The translations under genes and the position numbers were made by a program. Positions 8,035-17,365 of a DNA stretch of 64,000 nt are shown in pieces. The stretch's first letter is position 1. Each line of letters starts with the position of its first letter. Below the pieces are notes generated by a model, which ran no database searches, was not told where the DNA came from, and saw only the letters and a list, made by a program, of their open reading frames with translations. This DNA comes from a virus, in the IMG/VR virus record IMGVR_UViG_3300037189_026208, positions 1-64,000 of that record. One strand, given 5' to 3'.

Positions 8035-9768
8035 CTAAAAAGGCTTCCAACCATCTGCTAATAATGACTCAAAACTATGATCATCTAAATAGTATGAATC
8101 ATCATCAGAAATTAACGGTTTGTAGCCATTAGTATTTATATCAGATAATGATGCACTTAACCTTGATGTTATATCTCTTAAAATATAGAGATCAGGATCG
8201 GGATCATAGTATTGCCCGTAGCTTAATTCAGATGGTTTATTTTGTTCATCAAAATTATTAACTGTAAAATACTGCTGACAGATATCTGGTTCTAGAATAA
8301 AAAGAGCCCAAACAAGAGACATTACACGGTCATCAAAAAATTTATCACTTTGTTTTCTATACGTTCCGTTTGGATATCTAATAAACGTTTCTAGTTCTTT
8401 AATTGTATCGACATCGTTTATCTTTACAACCTGTAGAAAGTTTAACCAGTATCTCATATTTGATACTGCTGCAAATCTTAGATTATTATGACTTAGTACA
8501 CCGAGATGCCTAGTTGTACCAGCTGAGCCTGTATTTGAAAGCTTAGAGTAACTTACGATTTTTTCATATTGTAAGTTATTGTATAGTGCATCTATTACCT
8601 GAGCACCACAGTTATTACGTTCAATAAGGAGCGGTGGTCTTCCCCAAGAATCTGATAAGTTAAAAAGCTTATTAGCAAAATGATACGGCTCAACAATATT
8701 TGTACTGTAAACCGCAACCTGTTTTATGTTTGTAAGATCAGTAACATCCAGTATTTGTGCAACGGAAGCAGCACGACCTATACCCTCACCTACGTCAACA
8801 CCTACAACGTATAGCTTTGTTGGATCTGGTAGCTCAAATACTTTATACGCACCTGACTCGCAATCCCATATTACAGGTTTTTTTGTTTCTTTGTATTGTT
8901 CAATTACTGAAGCACCTACTGCAGAGTTTGCAGCGTCTAAGAATGTATTACCAAACTCTTGTTGAAAAGCTTCTTCAGAACCTAAAGCAGAAATCATCTG
9001 CTTCTTCCATTTCTCACCTCGACCTGGTACATCCCACCAGTCAATTCTTTCAGCATGCCAACCGTTTGTGCCTTTTTCAGCTTCAGAATAAATTTCATAA
9101 AACTTATTACCTGTACCGTTAGGGGTACTAACCATAAAGATCTTAGTTGTTTTACCTGATGAAATAATAGGTATAACAGACTTCCAAAACTCTTCCATGA
9201 AGTTTTGATCAATAAATGCAGCTTCGTCAATACAGAGAATGTTAGCAGTATCACCTCTTGCTGCTGTAGATGTTGTAGTACTGATACCGATACTCGAACC
9301 ATTATCAAATGTTACACCTGTCTTACCGTACTCTTTAACACCGGGTTTAAGATAGTTTGGTAATAACTCGTAAGCGAGACGTATTTTTTTAAAAATATTA
9401 ATTGCTGTTGACTCTTTGTTAGCAACAATCATTACTCTTTTATCAGGCTGAAAGCAAGTATTCCACAACGCGTAAATAGTAGTAATAGTTGTTTTACCAA
9501 CCTGTCTGGAAGCTAGTACACAAACAAAACGATTATCTGCGAGACTCTTAAGAGCTTTTTTCTGTGCTTTGTAAAGCTCAATTTTTTGTTTACCACGATC
9601 AGCTTCTACTATATAGAAATGATTTTCAGCAAAATGAATTATGTTTTCAGAGCACTTCTTAATCTCTCTGATCATTGTCGGTGTAAATTCAAACACCGCA
9701 TTTTCTTTTGGTATGTTTTTATCTCCGCGATAAAATTGACTTTCGTCTATTGGATCTCCTTCTGTCAT
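8035..9768 (-). CDS. terL: Terminase large subunit gp17 (packaging ATPase-nuclease)
   Basis: The 577-residue product pumps DNA into the prohead and cuts the concatemer. The ATPase domain has Walker A SRQVGKT (residues 87-93), an acidic Walker B ILCIDEAAF with DE at 181-182, and the coupling motif MVSTPNGTG near 212-220. The RNase H-like nuclease domain begins with VVGVDVGEG (Asp about 325) and continues through a late DDRVMSLVWAL containing further acidic residues. Length is close to T4 gp17 (610). A weak AAGG precedes the start. Order terL-tube-like-18-19 follows T4. Confidence 0.96.
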   Translation of the reverse strand: MTEGDPIDESQFYRGDKNIPKENAVFEFTPTMIREIKKCSENIIHFAENHFYIVEADRGKQKIELYKAQKKALKSLADNRFVCVLASRQVGKTTITTIYALWNTCFQPDKRVMIVANKESTAINIFKKIRLAYELLPNYLKPGVKEYGKTGVTFDNGSSIGISTTTSTAARGDTANILCIDEAAFIDQNFMEEFWKSVIPIISSGKTTKIFMVSTPNGTGNKFYEIYSEAEKGTNGWHAERIDWWDVPGRGEKWKKQMISALGSEEAFQQEFGNTFLDAANSAVGASVIEQYKETKKPVIWDCESGAYKVFELPDPTKLYVVGVDVGEGIGRAASVAQILDVTDLTNIKQVAVYSTNIVEPYHFANKLFNLSDSWGRPPLLIERNNCGAQVIDALYNNLQYEKIVSYSKLSNTGSAGTTRHLGVLSHNNLRFAAVSNMRYWLNFLQVVKINDVDTIKELETFIRYPNGTYRKQSDKFFDDRVMSLVWALFILEPDICQQYFTVNNFDEQNKPSELSYGQYYDPDPDLYILRDITSRLSASLSDINTNGYKPLISDDDSYYLDDHSFESLLADGWKPF

Positions 9769-9777
9769 AACCTTTAA

Positions 9778-10113
9778 TTAATCGTTGTTATTACTAACAA
9801 TATTAATTAAGGTAGTTCTTAAATGCTCAACTAATGCATCTCTATCATGCGGATTATTTGCATGAAATATATGAACTTTTTCACCGTTAAAATCATAACC
9901 TAAAATAATAAATGCTTTTAGATACTCAGTAGCAATATTATCTAAGTGCTCAAGATCTTGAAGCTTGTAAAGTTTGGACGATTCTGTTTCTCCAAACCTC
10001 GCGAAGGCTTCCTTTATAACATCTTGTATATTTACACCGCTAAGATTAGGTAGAGTAATCTCTTTTTTCTTAGCAGAAGATTTTCTTTTCTTGGGTTGAT
10101 CTTCTGCAGGCAT
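9778..10113 (-). CDS. Conserved small phage protein upstream of terminase
   Basis: A 111-residue protein with a Lys-rich N-terminus (KKRKSSAKKKE), a helical middle and a C-terminal LKAFIILGYDFNGEKVHIFH strand segment that I associate with small proteins of marine T4-like phages. It sits where T4 places the small terminase gene 16. I cannot show that it is a small terminase, since no DNA-binding motif is evident beyond the basic tail. It ends 9 nt before terL starts. Confidence 0.6.
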   Translation of the reverse strand: MPAEDQPKKRKSSAKKKEITLPNLSGVNIQDVIKEAFARFGETESSKLYKLQDLEHLDNIATEYLKAFIILGYDFNGEKVHIFHANNPHDRDALVEHLRTTLINIVSNNND

Positions 10114-10122
10114 TTTAAATAT

Positions 10123-10467
10123 TTAACTAACCTTTTCTATTTTACCAACTCTATCATGGTAGCCTGCAGCCTTGTTGTTAATGTTATACTTAACAAGTTG
10201 TTCAATTAGGATCTCGAAAGAGCTAGTCTTAATCTTAAGACGTCCAGGTATAAACTGACCTCCATCATACAGCTCAAAGTATGACTCACCAATAAAAGGA
10301 TCATTAATGTAGCAAGTACAAAATATAGATGCAACACCTGGGTCAATGACTATTGTCCAAGCACGAGGATCAGTATCTGCATAATCATTAAAAAGTTTAT
10401 GAGCATAATATCCGTTGTCACGAAATCTCTTTAATGTGTAACCTAGTGTGGTGAGTTTGTTTGACAT
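10123..10467 (-). CDS. Hypothetical protein between clamp and terminase genes
   Basis: A 114-residue protein of unknown function. It contains PGVASIFCTCYIND and a FELYDGGQFIPGRLKIKT strand pair, suggesting a small mixed alpha/beta domain. No signal peptide, membrane span or catalytic motif is visible. It is in the same minus-strand run as its neighbours, with gaps of 9 and 23 nt. I do not recognise the family. Confidence 0.6.
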   Translation of the reverse strand: MSNKLTTLGYTLKRFRDNGYYAHKLFNDYADTDPRAWTIVIDPGVASIFCTCYINDPFIGESYFELYDGGQFIPGRLKIKTSSFEILIEQLVKYNINNKAAGYHDRVGKIEKVS

Positions 10468-10490
10468 ATTGTAATTTATGGTATTGTTTA

Positions 10491-11231
10491 CTATTTTACC
10501 AGCGCAGAAATAATAAACTTAATAGAAGTATTTTCGTCTTCAATTTCAAAGAGTGAAATCTTTAACGTGTTGTTAACTTTAACAACAAAATGATCTGCTT
10601 TGATACCTGCTAGCATTCTAATACTTTCTAGATTGAACGGTAATGAGTTTTTAATAGGTTCACCTTCGAAGTCATTAGTTACAAAATATGTAATACTGTT
10701 GATATTTTGTCTCTCGTGATCATTAAGCTCTGCGTATACTTGATTATCTTTGCTATAAAAGTATACCTTTTCAGAATCTGTAGCAATAGAACTACCTTTT
10801 AGTATTTCATTAAATCTATTAACAGGTAATTTAAATGTAGAATCAAACTTAAGATTTTTAATCTTTTCAGGGTTAAGACTATTTTTTTGTATATAACTAT
10901 CCTCTAAAAGATAATACTTAAATCTGATATTATTAGTATCGTAAACAAGATGATTATCTTGTAAAGTTAATCTAATAATTTTATCCTCAATACAATCAAT
11001 AAGTCGTACAAATTTTTTAACATCAGGTAGATTGAGTCTTAAAATACCCTTTAAGAGGCTCGGTAGGCGTAGTTCAGCATAAAGCACTACACTACTACCA
11101 TCCTGAGAACTACACAACGCATATAACCCTTTTTCATTAGGATATATTGCTACCGTGTCAGCCAACTTACTAATTGGCTGTAAAAATTTTGTAACAAAGA
11201 CTTCTTTGTCGAGGATCAGGTCGTTGGCCAC
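10491..11231 (-). CDS. 45: Sliding clamp gp45
   Basis: A 246-residue clamp-like protein (T4 gp45 is 228). It would encircle DNA as the polymerase processivity factor and, in T4, also activates late transcription together with gp55 and gp33. Supporting features are the N-terminal DKEVFVTKFLQPISKLADTV, the central FKLPVNRFNEILKGSSIATD and the C-terminal KVNNTLKISLFEIEDENTSI, which follow the repeated clamp fold. The start is GTG, overlapping the upstream gene by 16 nt. The polymerase at 20467-23010 ends in a clamp-binding-like QTDLFDLL peptide. Confidence 0.85.
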   Translation of the reverse strand: MANDLILDKEVFVTKFLQPISKLADTVAIYPNEKGLYALCSSQDGSSVVLYAELRLPSLLKGILRLNLPDVKKFVRLIDCIEDKIIRLTLQDNHLVYDTNNIRFKYYLLEDSYIQKNSLNPEKIKNLKFDSTFKLPVNRFNEILKGSSIATDSEKVYFYSKDNQVYAELNDHERQNINSITYFVTNDFEGEPIKNSLPFNLESIRMLAGIKADHFVVKVNNTLKISLFEIEDENTSIKFIISALVK

Positions 11232-11710
11232 TTTTCTTCTAGAAGTTTGACAATTTCTCTTAAAGAGAGATCAATTGAGTTTAATACTTTATCTAGACCT
11301 GTATCAATTCTAGTAATTTTTTCACTATACTCTTCAAATGGTAAACTCATCTGAGGATCTGGAGGTATAGGCGGTAATACTTGTTGTACTGGTACGTAGT
11401 TTGGAATTTGTTGAGGTGTATTATTTACTTGAGCAGGTACTTGACCTGAAGAAAATATGTTTGAATGAGGCATTTCAATAGCCTGAGCTTCTCTCAAAGA
11501 GAGAGCTACTGCAGCTGCTACTTCCGGGGACGACGGTGTACCTACTACTGGTTTTGCAGAGTGCGACCCTCTAATAAAGCTTAGAGGGTCGATTTTATTC
11601 GCAGGTCCACCAGCTGGAAGAGATGTAGTATTTTCGTCTACTCTCTTAAGCTCAGAGCCAAATATCTTAGCAATAGTAGCTGTAGCTAATTGCTCGTCAA
11701 ATGTGCTCAT
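11216..11710 (-). CDS. Hypothetical Pro-rich protein coupled to the clamp gene
   Basis: A 164-residue protein. It has a helical N-terminus, a Pro/Gln/Val-rich flexible middle and a C-terminal amphipathic helix (DKVLNSIDLSLREIVKLLEE). The gene is sandwiched between folE2, with whose stop its start overlaps (TAATG), and gp45, whose start it overlaps by 16 nt, so the three are probably co-translated. T4 has clamp-interacting small proteins, but nothing here proves such a role. Function unknown. Confidence 0.6.
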   Translation of the reverse strand: MSTFDEQLATATIAKIFGSELKRVDENTTSLPAGGPANKIDPLSFIRGSHSAKPVVGTPSSPEVAAAVALSLREAQAIEMPHSNIFSSGQVPAQVNNTPQQIPNYVPVQQVLPPIPPDPQMSLPFEEYSEKITRIDTGLDKVLNSIDLSLREIVKLLEEKWPTT

Positions 11711-12543
11711 TACTTAAGTTCTCTTCCAGCGTTAATAACGGCTACTGCAACCGCAGTATGAATGGATTCGTAGTGATTAACAACTACTGAGTAGTCCTTA
11801 ATACGGTTATCAAGCTCCTTATCGAGTTCTACGGCTACCTTACGTACCATATCCTCAACAAACACCGGATTCTCATACATGAGCTCGGTCTGATAAGCCT
11901 CATCAACTCGCTTAAGGGCGTTAATAATAGGTGCTGAAGCACTCTTCTCAACAATATCAATAAGATCTTCAATCCACATGATACCCTTTGACTCGTCAAT
12001 CTCAACTGTAACATCAGCTACAGAACGTTGATTATGGGCGCCGTAATCAGAGATCTCCTTAGAGCAAGGACAGAGTGACGCGTACATTACATTAACAGTT
12101 AGGTACAGACGCTCCTTACCATCAATAAGACGACCTTCCATATTACCGCGGTAGTCCATATGAGATTCAATACCAGAGACAGGAGCCTTACGCTTAAGGA
12201 AGTAATCAAACTTAATCTTGACGTACGCATTATCTGACTTCAGACGAGACTTACACTCGTGAAGAAGATCCTTAATAACCTCGTGTACGTAATAACCGTC
12301 TTTCTGTAGTACCTCTTCAATAAGGATACGATAACGGGACATATTAGTACCTTTATTCTCTGAAGTAAGATCAGTATACATACTGAACTTACCTGAACCT
12401 TCATTAACAGTACCGTCCTTTCTAATAATCTTTACAGGCAACGTAGCGTCGCGTGTACCTACCTTAGGGATGTACTTGTTAGGGAACCCGTCCTTAGTAT
12501 TCTGGATGTCGGGGATATCAGCGTTAGTTTTGATTCTAGGCAT
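11710..12543 (-). CDS. folE2: GTP cyclohydrolase type IB (FolE2)
   Basis: A 277-residue enzyme that converts GTP to 7,8-dihydroneopterin triphosphate, the first step to 7-deazaguanines. The IB-type signature is clear: SLCPCSKEISDYGAHNQRS at about residues 156-174, with the cysteines at 158 and 160 and His 170, an upstream FDYFLKRKAPVSG, and a C-terminal HYESIHTAVAVAVI. Type IB enzymes are unrelated in sequence to the classical FolE. The gene has noticeably higher G+C third positions than its neighbours, as do gp32 and queF, suggesting high expression. QueD, QueE and QueF are elsewhere in the window. Confidence 0.95.
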   Translation of the reverse strand: MPRIKTNADIPDIQNTKDGFPNKYIPKVGTRDATLPVKIIRKDGTVNEGSGKFSMYTDLTSENKGTNMSRYRILIEEVLQKDGYYVHEVIKDLLHECKSRLKSDNAYVKIKFDYFLKRKAPVSGIESHMDYRGNMEGRLIDGKERLYLTVNVMYASLCPCSKEISDYGAHNQRSVADVTVEIDESKGIMWIEDLIDIVEKSASAPIINALKRVDEAYQTELMYENPVFVEDMVRKVAVELDKELDNRIKDYSVVVNHYESIHTAVAVAVINAGRELK

Positions 12544-12563
12544 ATGTGTATTATAGGTTAAAA

Positions 12564-13442
12564 TTAGAGACCGGCAAGCAATTCTTTGAGTTTCGCATCA
12601 GTATCATCTTCAACAGGAGCTGAAGCAGTTTCAACACCCTTGAAAATATCTTCAACGTCTGCTTTCTTCTTTTCAACAACCGGGACAATTGGCTCATCTG
12701 CGATGTCTTCAATATCCTCATCAGCAACATCCTGTACGCAGAAGAAGTGCTGCTCAAGCATACGTTGAAGTTCTGCTGATGACTTAGGCTTATTAAGCTT
12801 CTCAAGATCAAAGATGTTCTTGTGAATCTCTTCGAGTCTCTTAGACTCTACACCTTCTAGCTTTGAAGGTGAGGTAAATTTAGAAGAGGTATATGTAGTC
12901 ATCATACGATTACTACCTGTACCTGTACGGGATTCACACTTAATCTTGAAGGAACAACCTTCACCGACGTTAAAGATCTTAACACCGAACTCGTCAGCAT
13001 CATCACCGTCGATTGCACTATTGATGATCTTCGCAAGCTCCTTACCGTAACGGATGATCTTAACCTTGCCTTCATTATCAGGATTAGTAGGATCTGAGAT
13101 TACGTACGCGTTAACCATCCAATACTCCTTACGAGAAACGTCTCGAAGCTTATTCTTTTCTTCTTGTGTACCGGTATTGTATGTCTTGAGTACATAAGAG
13201 TCAATAGGGCAAGACTCACCGTAGGTAGAAGGACAAATGCCTGTAGTAAACTGGCCGTTGGCGTGACTCTTCCAAGAGTGATGATAGTAGTGATGAATTG
13301 TCTTCTTAGGTTCAAGAAGATTTGGTACAAGACGTACAACGTATGTCTTGCCTGCTTCGAACTTCATAATGTCCTTGTAGGGGTTATCCTTCTTGGAGAT
13401 AGAAGCTTTGATTTCGTTGAATATATTATTATTGAATGTCAT
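12564..13442 (-). CDS. 32: Single-stranded DNA-binding protein gp32
   Basis: A 292-residue gp32-type protein coating ssDNA during replication and recombination. The N-terminal part has FEAGKTYVVRLVPNL. A Cys/His cluster with HHYYHHSWKSH followed by GICPSTYGESCPIDSY matches the zinc-binding subdomain. The C-terminal 60 residues are strongly acidic (DVADEDIEDIADE), as in T4 gp32, where the tail recruits replication partners. It ends DAKLKELLAGL. Codon use is more G+C-rich than in neighbours, consistent with abundant product. Confidence 0.92.
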   Translation of the reverse strand: MTFNNNIFNEIKASISKKDNPYKDIMKFEAGKTYVVRLVPNLLEPKKTIHHYYHHSWKSHANGQFTTGICPSTYGESCPIDSYVLKTYNTGTQEEKNKLRDVSRKEYWMVNAYVISDPTNPDNEGKVKIIRYGKELAKIINSAIDGDDADEFGVKIFNVGEGCSFKIKCESRTGTGSNRMMTTYTSSKFTSPSKLEGVESKRLEEIHKNIFDLEKLNKPKSSAELQRMLEQHFFCVQDVADEDIEDIADEPIVPVVEKKKADVEDIFKGVETASAPVEDDTDAKLKELLAGL

Positions 13443-13450
13443 ATGGTGTA

Positions 13451-14119
13451 TTATACTAGTTGTTTTGTTTTGTTCAAGTTTTTATCTATAAAAAGTTTAA
13501 TTTTTATAAACGCTTCCTGAAGAAAAGGTCTTAATTTACTTGAGTTCAAGTACTTCGATTTATAGTCAAAGTATCTTAATGCGAAATCACCTAAAAGTAA
13601 TTCCTGTTCATCAGAAGGTATTTGATTTATTAAATCAGAAATGTTGGAAAATTCCATTAAAGAATACAAATTAATTTGTTTTTTCTTTATATGATACATC
13701 CATTCAGGCTCTATACCTTTTAAACAGAATGTAGGATACTCAGTTAAGTCAATACTATTATCAATACAGAACTTCGCTATAAATCTTAATGAGTCAGTTA
13801 CATCTTCAATTTGACTATCAGGGGATTTATGCAATAGTTCTTGTTTATAAATTGTATACGATTTTAAAGCTCTGGGAGATGCAAAATAGCCCAAATCAAA
13901 ATATTCTACATCCGGGTAAAGCTTATACGGAGCCATAAAATATGTATCAAGATCCAGATCTGGATATTTTGTAGCTAAAACAGCTATACGTTTTACAGAG
14001 ATATATTTTGAATCATCCTCAAAACCTGTAAAATTATTTTTTAGCTTAAAAGGTTTATTTCGTAAAGAACGAGATACCGCTAAATGTTTGTTGTAAATTC
14101 TTTTTTCTAGTTCAGTCAC
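13451..14119 (-). CDS. Hypothetical protein upstream of gp32; positional candidate for gp59
   Basis: A 222-residue, Lys/Tyr-rich, mostly helical protein. It lies directly upstream of gp32 and two genes downstream of gp41. T4 encodes the helicase loader gp59 (217 residues) next to gp32, so length and position agree with a loader. I see no diagnostic motif and the sequence does not obviously read like T4 gp59. Features include YPDLDLDTYFMAPYKLYPD near residue 50-70 and a basic C-terminus. It overlaps the preceding gene by 4 nt. Confidence 0.6.
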   Translation of the reverse strand: MTELEKRIYNKHLAVSRSLRNKPFKLKNNFTGFEDDSKYISVKRIAVLATKYPDLDLDTYFMAPYKLYPDVEYFDLGYFASPRALKSYTIYKQELLHKSPDSQIEDVTDSLRFIAKFCIDNSIDLTEYPTFCLKGIEPEWMYHIKKKQINLYSLMEFSNISDLINQIPSDEQELLLGDFALRYFDYKSKYLNSSKLRPFLQEAFIKIKLFIDKNLNKTKQLV

Positions 14120-14424
14120 TTTTTAATCGATTTTTTAAATAGTTTTTTTGTATTCTTCGATTTTATAAGCGCCGGGTAAAGTTGCAAGAGTCCTAATAGA
14201 GCTTCTTTAGTATTTTCTGAGCCTGTAACTTCTATAAAAAGTTCTCTTAATTCTAAATTCTCTAAAATTGAATTAAAAAATGTTGATGGGTTTATTCTTT
14301 TATTATGTAAAATAGAAAGATAAGAACCGAACACCAATACACCTCTAATGTATTCCTGAGAACATATCTGTTCAAGAGAGTTATTTTGAAATACAAAGTT
14401 CTCTAGGGTTTGTTCTGTTAACAT
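14116..14424 (-). CDS. Hypothetical small helical protein upstream of the gp59-position gene
   Basis: A 102-residue helical protein with a basic C-terminus (KSKNTKKLFKKSIKK). T4 has the late-transcription coactivator gp33 in the same neighbourhood (33-59-32), and this is the positional counterpart, but I see no residue-level match. Its stop overlaps the start of the next gene by 4 nt (ATGA type), so translation is probably coupled. Confidence 0.55.
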   Translation of the reverse strand: MLTEQTLENFVFQNNSLEQICSQEYIRGVLVFGSYLSILHNKRINPSTFFNSILENLELRELFIEVTGSENTKEALLGLLQLYPALIKSKNTKKLFKKSIKK

Positions 14425-14467
14425 ATAATAACAACTATTTACATCAAAGTTGTTACTAAATCCATTT

Positions 14468-15814
14468 TTATGTTAATTGCTCTTCTAGCTTTTGTAATGC
14501 ATTTTGAGCTTCAGATACTGCTAATTGAGGATTGTCTGTGCTAAAGAAATCAGGGTTAGTTTCAGTAAGAGTTAAGGTTTCATATTTAACCTTAAACGCA
14601 CAATGACCGTAATTAGCGCCGAATCTGTTTTTAGTCATACCGAGCTTAATAACACCTAATTCTTTATCTTCATCTTCTTGCCAAAGCGAGCAAATAACAT
14701 CACAGGTTGCAGCAAGACCAATACTCTCAGAAATGCCTTCCATACCTGGAGAAGATGTATTAAAAGCACCTCGATTAAGCTGCGATGCAGTAACAAACGG
14801 TATATTATATTTGAATGCTAGTGCACGTAATTGCTCTGCAATCTCTTTTACAGTTTCGTACGAGTTTTGGTTCTTTGTAGTTGGTTTAAGCAAGTTGATA
14901 TAATCAATTACAACTACATCGGGTTTAAAATTATGATGTTGTAGTTTTGTCATATAACCGTCAATTTGACGCACGGTTACAGTTTTAGGAGGAAACTCCT
15001 TAATAACAAGCTTACTATCTAGCTGTGCTTTAATATTACGTACCTGATCTTTAAGTTCATCAGTATACATTTTTAATTCGTTGTGCGGTATCTGAGTAAT
15101 CTGAGCACTAACCCTCTTAGCATACATATGCTCAGACATTTCAAGAGATATAAGAAGTACGTTCTTGTTTCTAAGAACATAATTAGCTGCTATATTACCT
15201 AAGAAAATACTCTTACCAATATTAACTTGACCTACTAAACAGTAGAGAGATTTAGGAAATAACCCACCTTCTATTTTCTCATCAAGAAACTTCCAACCTG
15301 TAGGAATAGGGTTATATATGGTGGTTAGCTCTTTAATATGTTCATCAATATCGTCAAAATACCAATGACCTAAATTCTCTGTTAAACTTATATTATAAGC
15401 TTTTTCAAATTGTTGTAAGATTTCTGCAGTGTCAGCTTTACCTTGTGCAAACTTATCTGCAGTATCAACAATAGTGTTATACAGACAACGCTCTTTTAAG
15501 AAATGCTCTGTATTAGCAAGCAATTCGTCTCGATTAAACTTATTATCGATACGCTTTAACTTATCTGCTACCTCGTTAAACGCTCTCTTCTCTTCATCAG
15601 AAGTTAAGCGAGTTTTAATTTCAGTGTGATTAGGTACTGCACCTCTTTCGGTAAAGAAAGAGGTTACTACCTTAAAAATAGTAGCGATATTTTTATCACT
15701 AAAATACGTAGGATCTACGTATTCTATAATAGTAGAGAGATATTCCTGACTTACTAACGAATTATATAGAATGATATTTTCGTAATAGTCAAGGTCGAGT
15801 TTGCTATTAGACAT
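14468..15814 (-). CDS. 41: Replicative DNA helicase gp41 (DnaB family)
   Basis: A 448-residue hexameric 5'-3' helicase. The N-terminal domain (to about residue 150) has the DnaB-like VDPTYFSDKNIATIFKVV. The RecA-like motor has PTGWKFLDEKIEGGL, Walker A GQVNIGKS (residues 195-202), the LLISLEMSEHMYAKR segment, Walker B VVVIDYINLL and a final switch-like KNRFG. Length is close to T4 gp41 (475). The start overlaps the uvsX stop by one base (TAATG), which couples recombination and helicase translation. Confidence 0.95.
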   Translation of the reverse strand: MSNSKLDLDYYENIILYNSLVSQEYLSTIIEYVDPTYFSDKNIATIFKVVTSFFTERGAVPNHTEIKTRLTSDEEKRAFNEVADKLKRIDNKFNRDELLANTEHFLKERCLYNTIVDTADKFAQGKADTAEILQQFEKAYNISLTENLGHWYFDDIDEHIKELTTIYNPIPTGWKFLDEKIEGGLFPKSLYCLVGQVNIGKSIFLGNIAANYVLRNKNVLLISLEMSEHMYAKRVSAQITQIPHNELKMYTDELKDQVRNIKAQLDSKLVIKEFPPKTVTVRQIDGYMTKLQHHNFKPDVVVIDYINLLKPTTKNQNSYETVKEIAEQLRALAFKYNIPFVTASQLNRGAFNTSSPGMEGISESIGLAATCDVICSLWQEDEDKELGVIKLGMTKNRFGANYGHCAFKVKYETLTLTETNPDFFSTDNPQLAVSEAQNALQKLEEQLT

Positions 15815-16920
15815 TAGCTATCGATATTATCGACTTCCTCTTCGAGATCTACTGTAGAACTCGTACCGTAACAAAGTTTTTCTTGAAGAGCCTTTTCAAT
15901 GTCTGGCATAATCTTTTCCCAGAATTTAGCATCCTTTTCAAGATCTTTACGGTAACCAAGGCTTTCACCTTTATACAAAACAGTACGACCTGGCTTCTCA
16001 ATAACTCCAAAAGCTTCTGCAATCTCAAAAAGACCAGCATGCTTATCAAGACCTGTCTTAAAGTTGAGATACAACTCAGTTTTAAGGTAAGAAGGCACAA
16101 AGCGGTTTTTTACTGTTAATGCACCTAGTGTAACACCTGAGATGTTGTGAGCAATAGCTACAGACTCTTCATTTGGATTATCACTCGCTTTTTCATTACG
16201 GGTGCTAAGTTGTACAAGCACAGAAGCAAGATAGATCGGGCCTTTACCACCGCTCTGTGTTTTAACAAGTGTCGGAAACATTTCCATGCCTTCATAGATA
16301 TGGTTACTAAAGAGAATAGGTACTTTAGCTTTAGCAGCTTTATACGTAAGAATACGCATCATTGATTTAATAGCTTTTGCTCTTTGTCCTACATCTGCTG
16401 CATCCTTACCGGCTGCGGAATCTTTAATTTCTTTAGCACTAGCTAGATTACCTAGTGAATCAATAGCTACAATAAATTTTAAATCGGGGTTATTAGCCTT
16501 GATAACGTTATCAAGGAATGCGCACATTTGATTACGACAATCTTCAATTGTCTCAACAGGGTAATACTTAACTCGGGAAGTATCCATACCAGCGCCTTCA
16601 GCACTTTTCTTATCTACGGCAACCTCAGAGTCCCAAATAACAGGGATATAACCTTTCTTCTGAGCGTTAGCCATAATCTTATTCATAATAAGGGTTTTGC
16701 CAGCCATCGAGGGACCAGCAAAACCCGTAATACGTCCTCCAGGTATACCTTTATACATGGAGCCTGAAATAATAGCATTTAAGGCAAAAGACCCTGTATC
16801 GATCCAATCTTCTGCAGTTGATAGAGTTGCAGCATCGAGTACTGCAGCGTCTGGATTTAAATCATCAACAGATTTAAAAATATCTTTTAAATTCGAGAGG
16901 TCGTTTTTGTCTTTTGCCAT
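15814..16920 (-). CDS. uvsX: RecA-like recombinase UvsX
   Basis: A 368-residue strand-exchange protein. Walker A is GPSMAGKT (residues 69-76). It is followed by VIWDSEVAVDKKSAEGAG, typical of UvsX, and a Walker B-like FIVAIDSLGNLAS. The C-terminal region is acidic (VDLEEEVDNIDS). Length fits T4 UvsX (391). It works with UvsY (32695-33144) and gp32 in recombination-dependent replication and repair. It lies immediately upstream of gp41. Confidence 0.95.
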   Translation of the reverse strand: MAKDKNDLSNLKDIFKSVDDLNPDAAVLDAATLSTAEDWIDTGSFALNAIISGSMYKGIPGGRITGFAGPSMAGKTLIMNKIMANAQKKGYIPVIWDSEVAVDKKSAEGAGMDTSRVKYYPVETIEDCRNQMCAFLDNVIKANNPDLKFIVAIDSLGNLASAKEIKDSAAGKDAADVGQRAKAIKSMMRILTYKAAKAKVPILFSNHIYEGMEMFPTLVKTQSGGKGPIYLASVLVQLSTRNEKASDNPNEESVAIAHNISGVTLGALTVKNRFVPSYLKTELYLNFKTGLDKHAGLFEIAEAFGVIEKPGRTVLYKGESLGYRKDLEKDAKFWEKIMPDIEKALQEKLCYGTSSTVDLEEEVDNIDS

Positions 16921-16961
16921 AATGCGATATAATAGTATATCTTTAGATTAAGTCAATACTA

Positions 16962-17330
16962 TTAATCCTCGAATAGCTTTACTACCTGAGGTTCACCCTG
17001 AGCAGGCTGAGGTGCTGCAGGAAGAGCAGCAAAGATCTGCTTATACTGAGCATCAAGCTTAAAGTCAAAGGCAATATCCTCAGACTCCGTAATAAGATTA
17101 CGCTGATACTTCCAGTATGTAGCTTCTGTCTTATCAGCCTGAAACTCTCTAAAGAAGAGAGGCAGAATCTGAAGAGCCAGCTGACCGGTTTGCTGATTAG
17201 GCATTACCTGTACTACTGCGGGATTCTTGACTGTAAGAACAGCATCGGTTGTTCTCTCATCAACGCGCTCTGCAATAACAGTGCGGCCAATTGTGTCAAG
17301 GAATGTGATTAGTTTTGTTGTTTCGCTCAT
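16962..17330 (-). CDS. Conserved hypothetical protein of marine T4-like phages
   Basis: A 122-residue protein with LITFLDTIGRTVIAE, then VLTVKNPAVVQVMPNQQTGQ and LQILPLFFREF, and an Ala/Pro-rich acidic tail. I associate this pattern with a small protein frequent in marine T4-like phages, from memory and without a known function. A compact beta-rich domain is likely. Its G+C-richer codons resemble those of gp32 and queF, so it may be abundant. It lies between queF and uvsX. Confidence 0.6.
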   Translation of the reverse strand: MSETTKLITFLDTIGRTVIAERVDERTTDAVLTVKNPAVVQVMPNQQTGQLALQILPLFFREFQADKTEATYWKYQRNLITESEDIAFDFKLDAQYKQIFAALPAAPQPAQGEPQVVKLFED

Positions 17331-17365
17331 ATCGTTAATATATTATATTGGTTTGTTGTGTAATT

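Noticed and set aside
8726-9777. Several plus-strand frames opposite terL
   Set aside because: They are shadows of the large terminase gene, whose motifs are intact on the minus strand.
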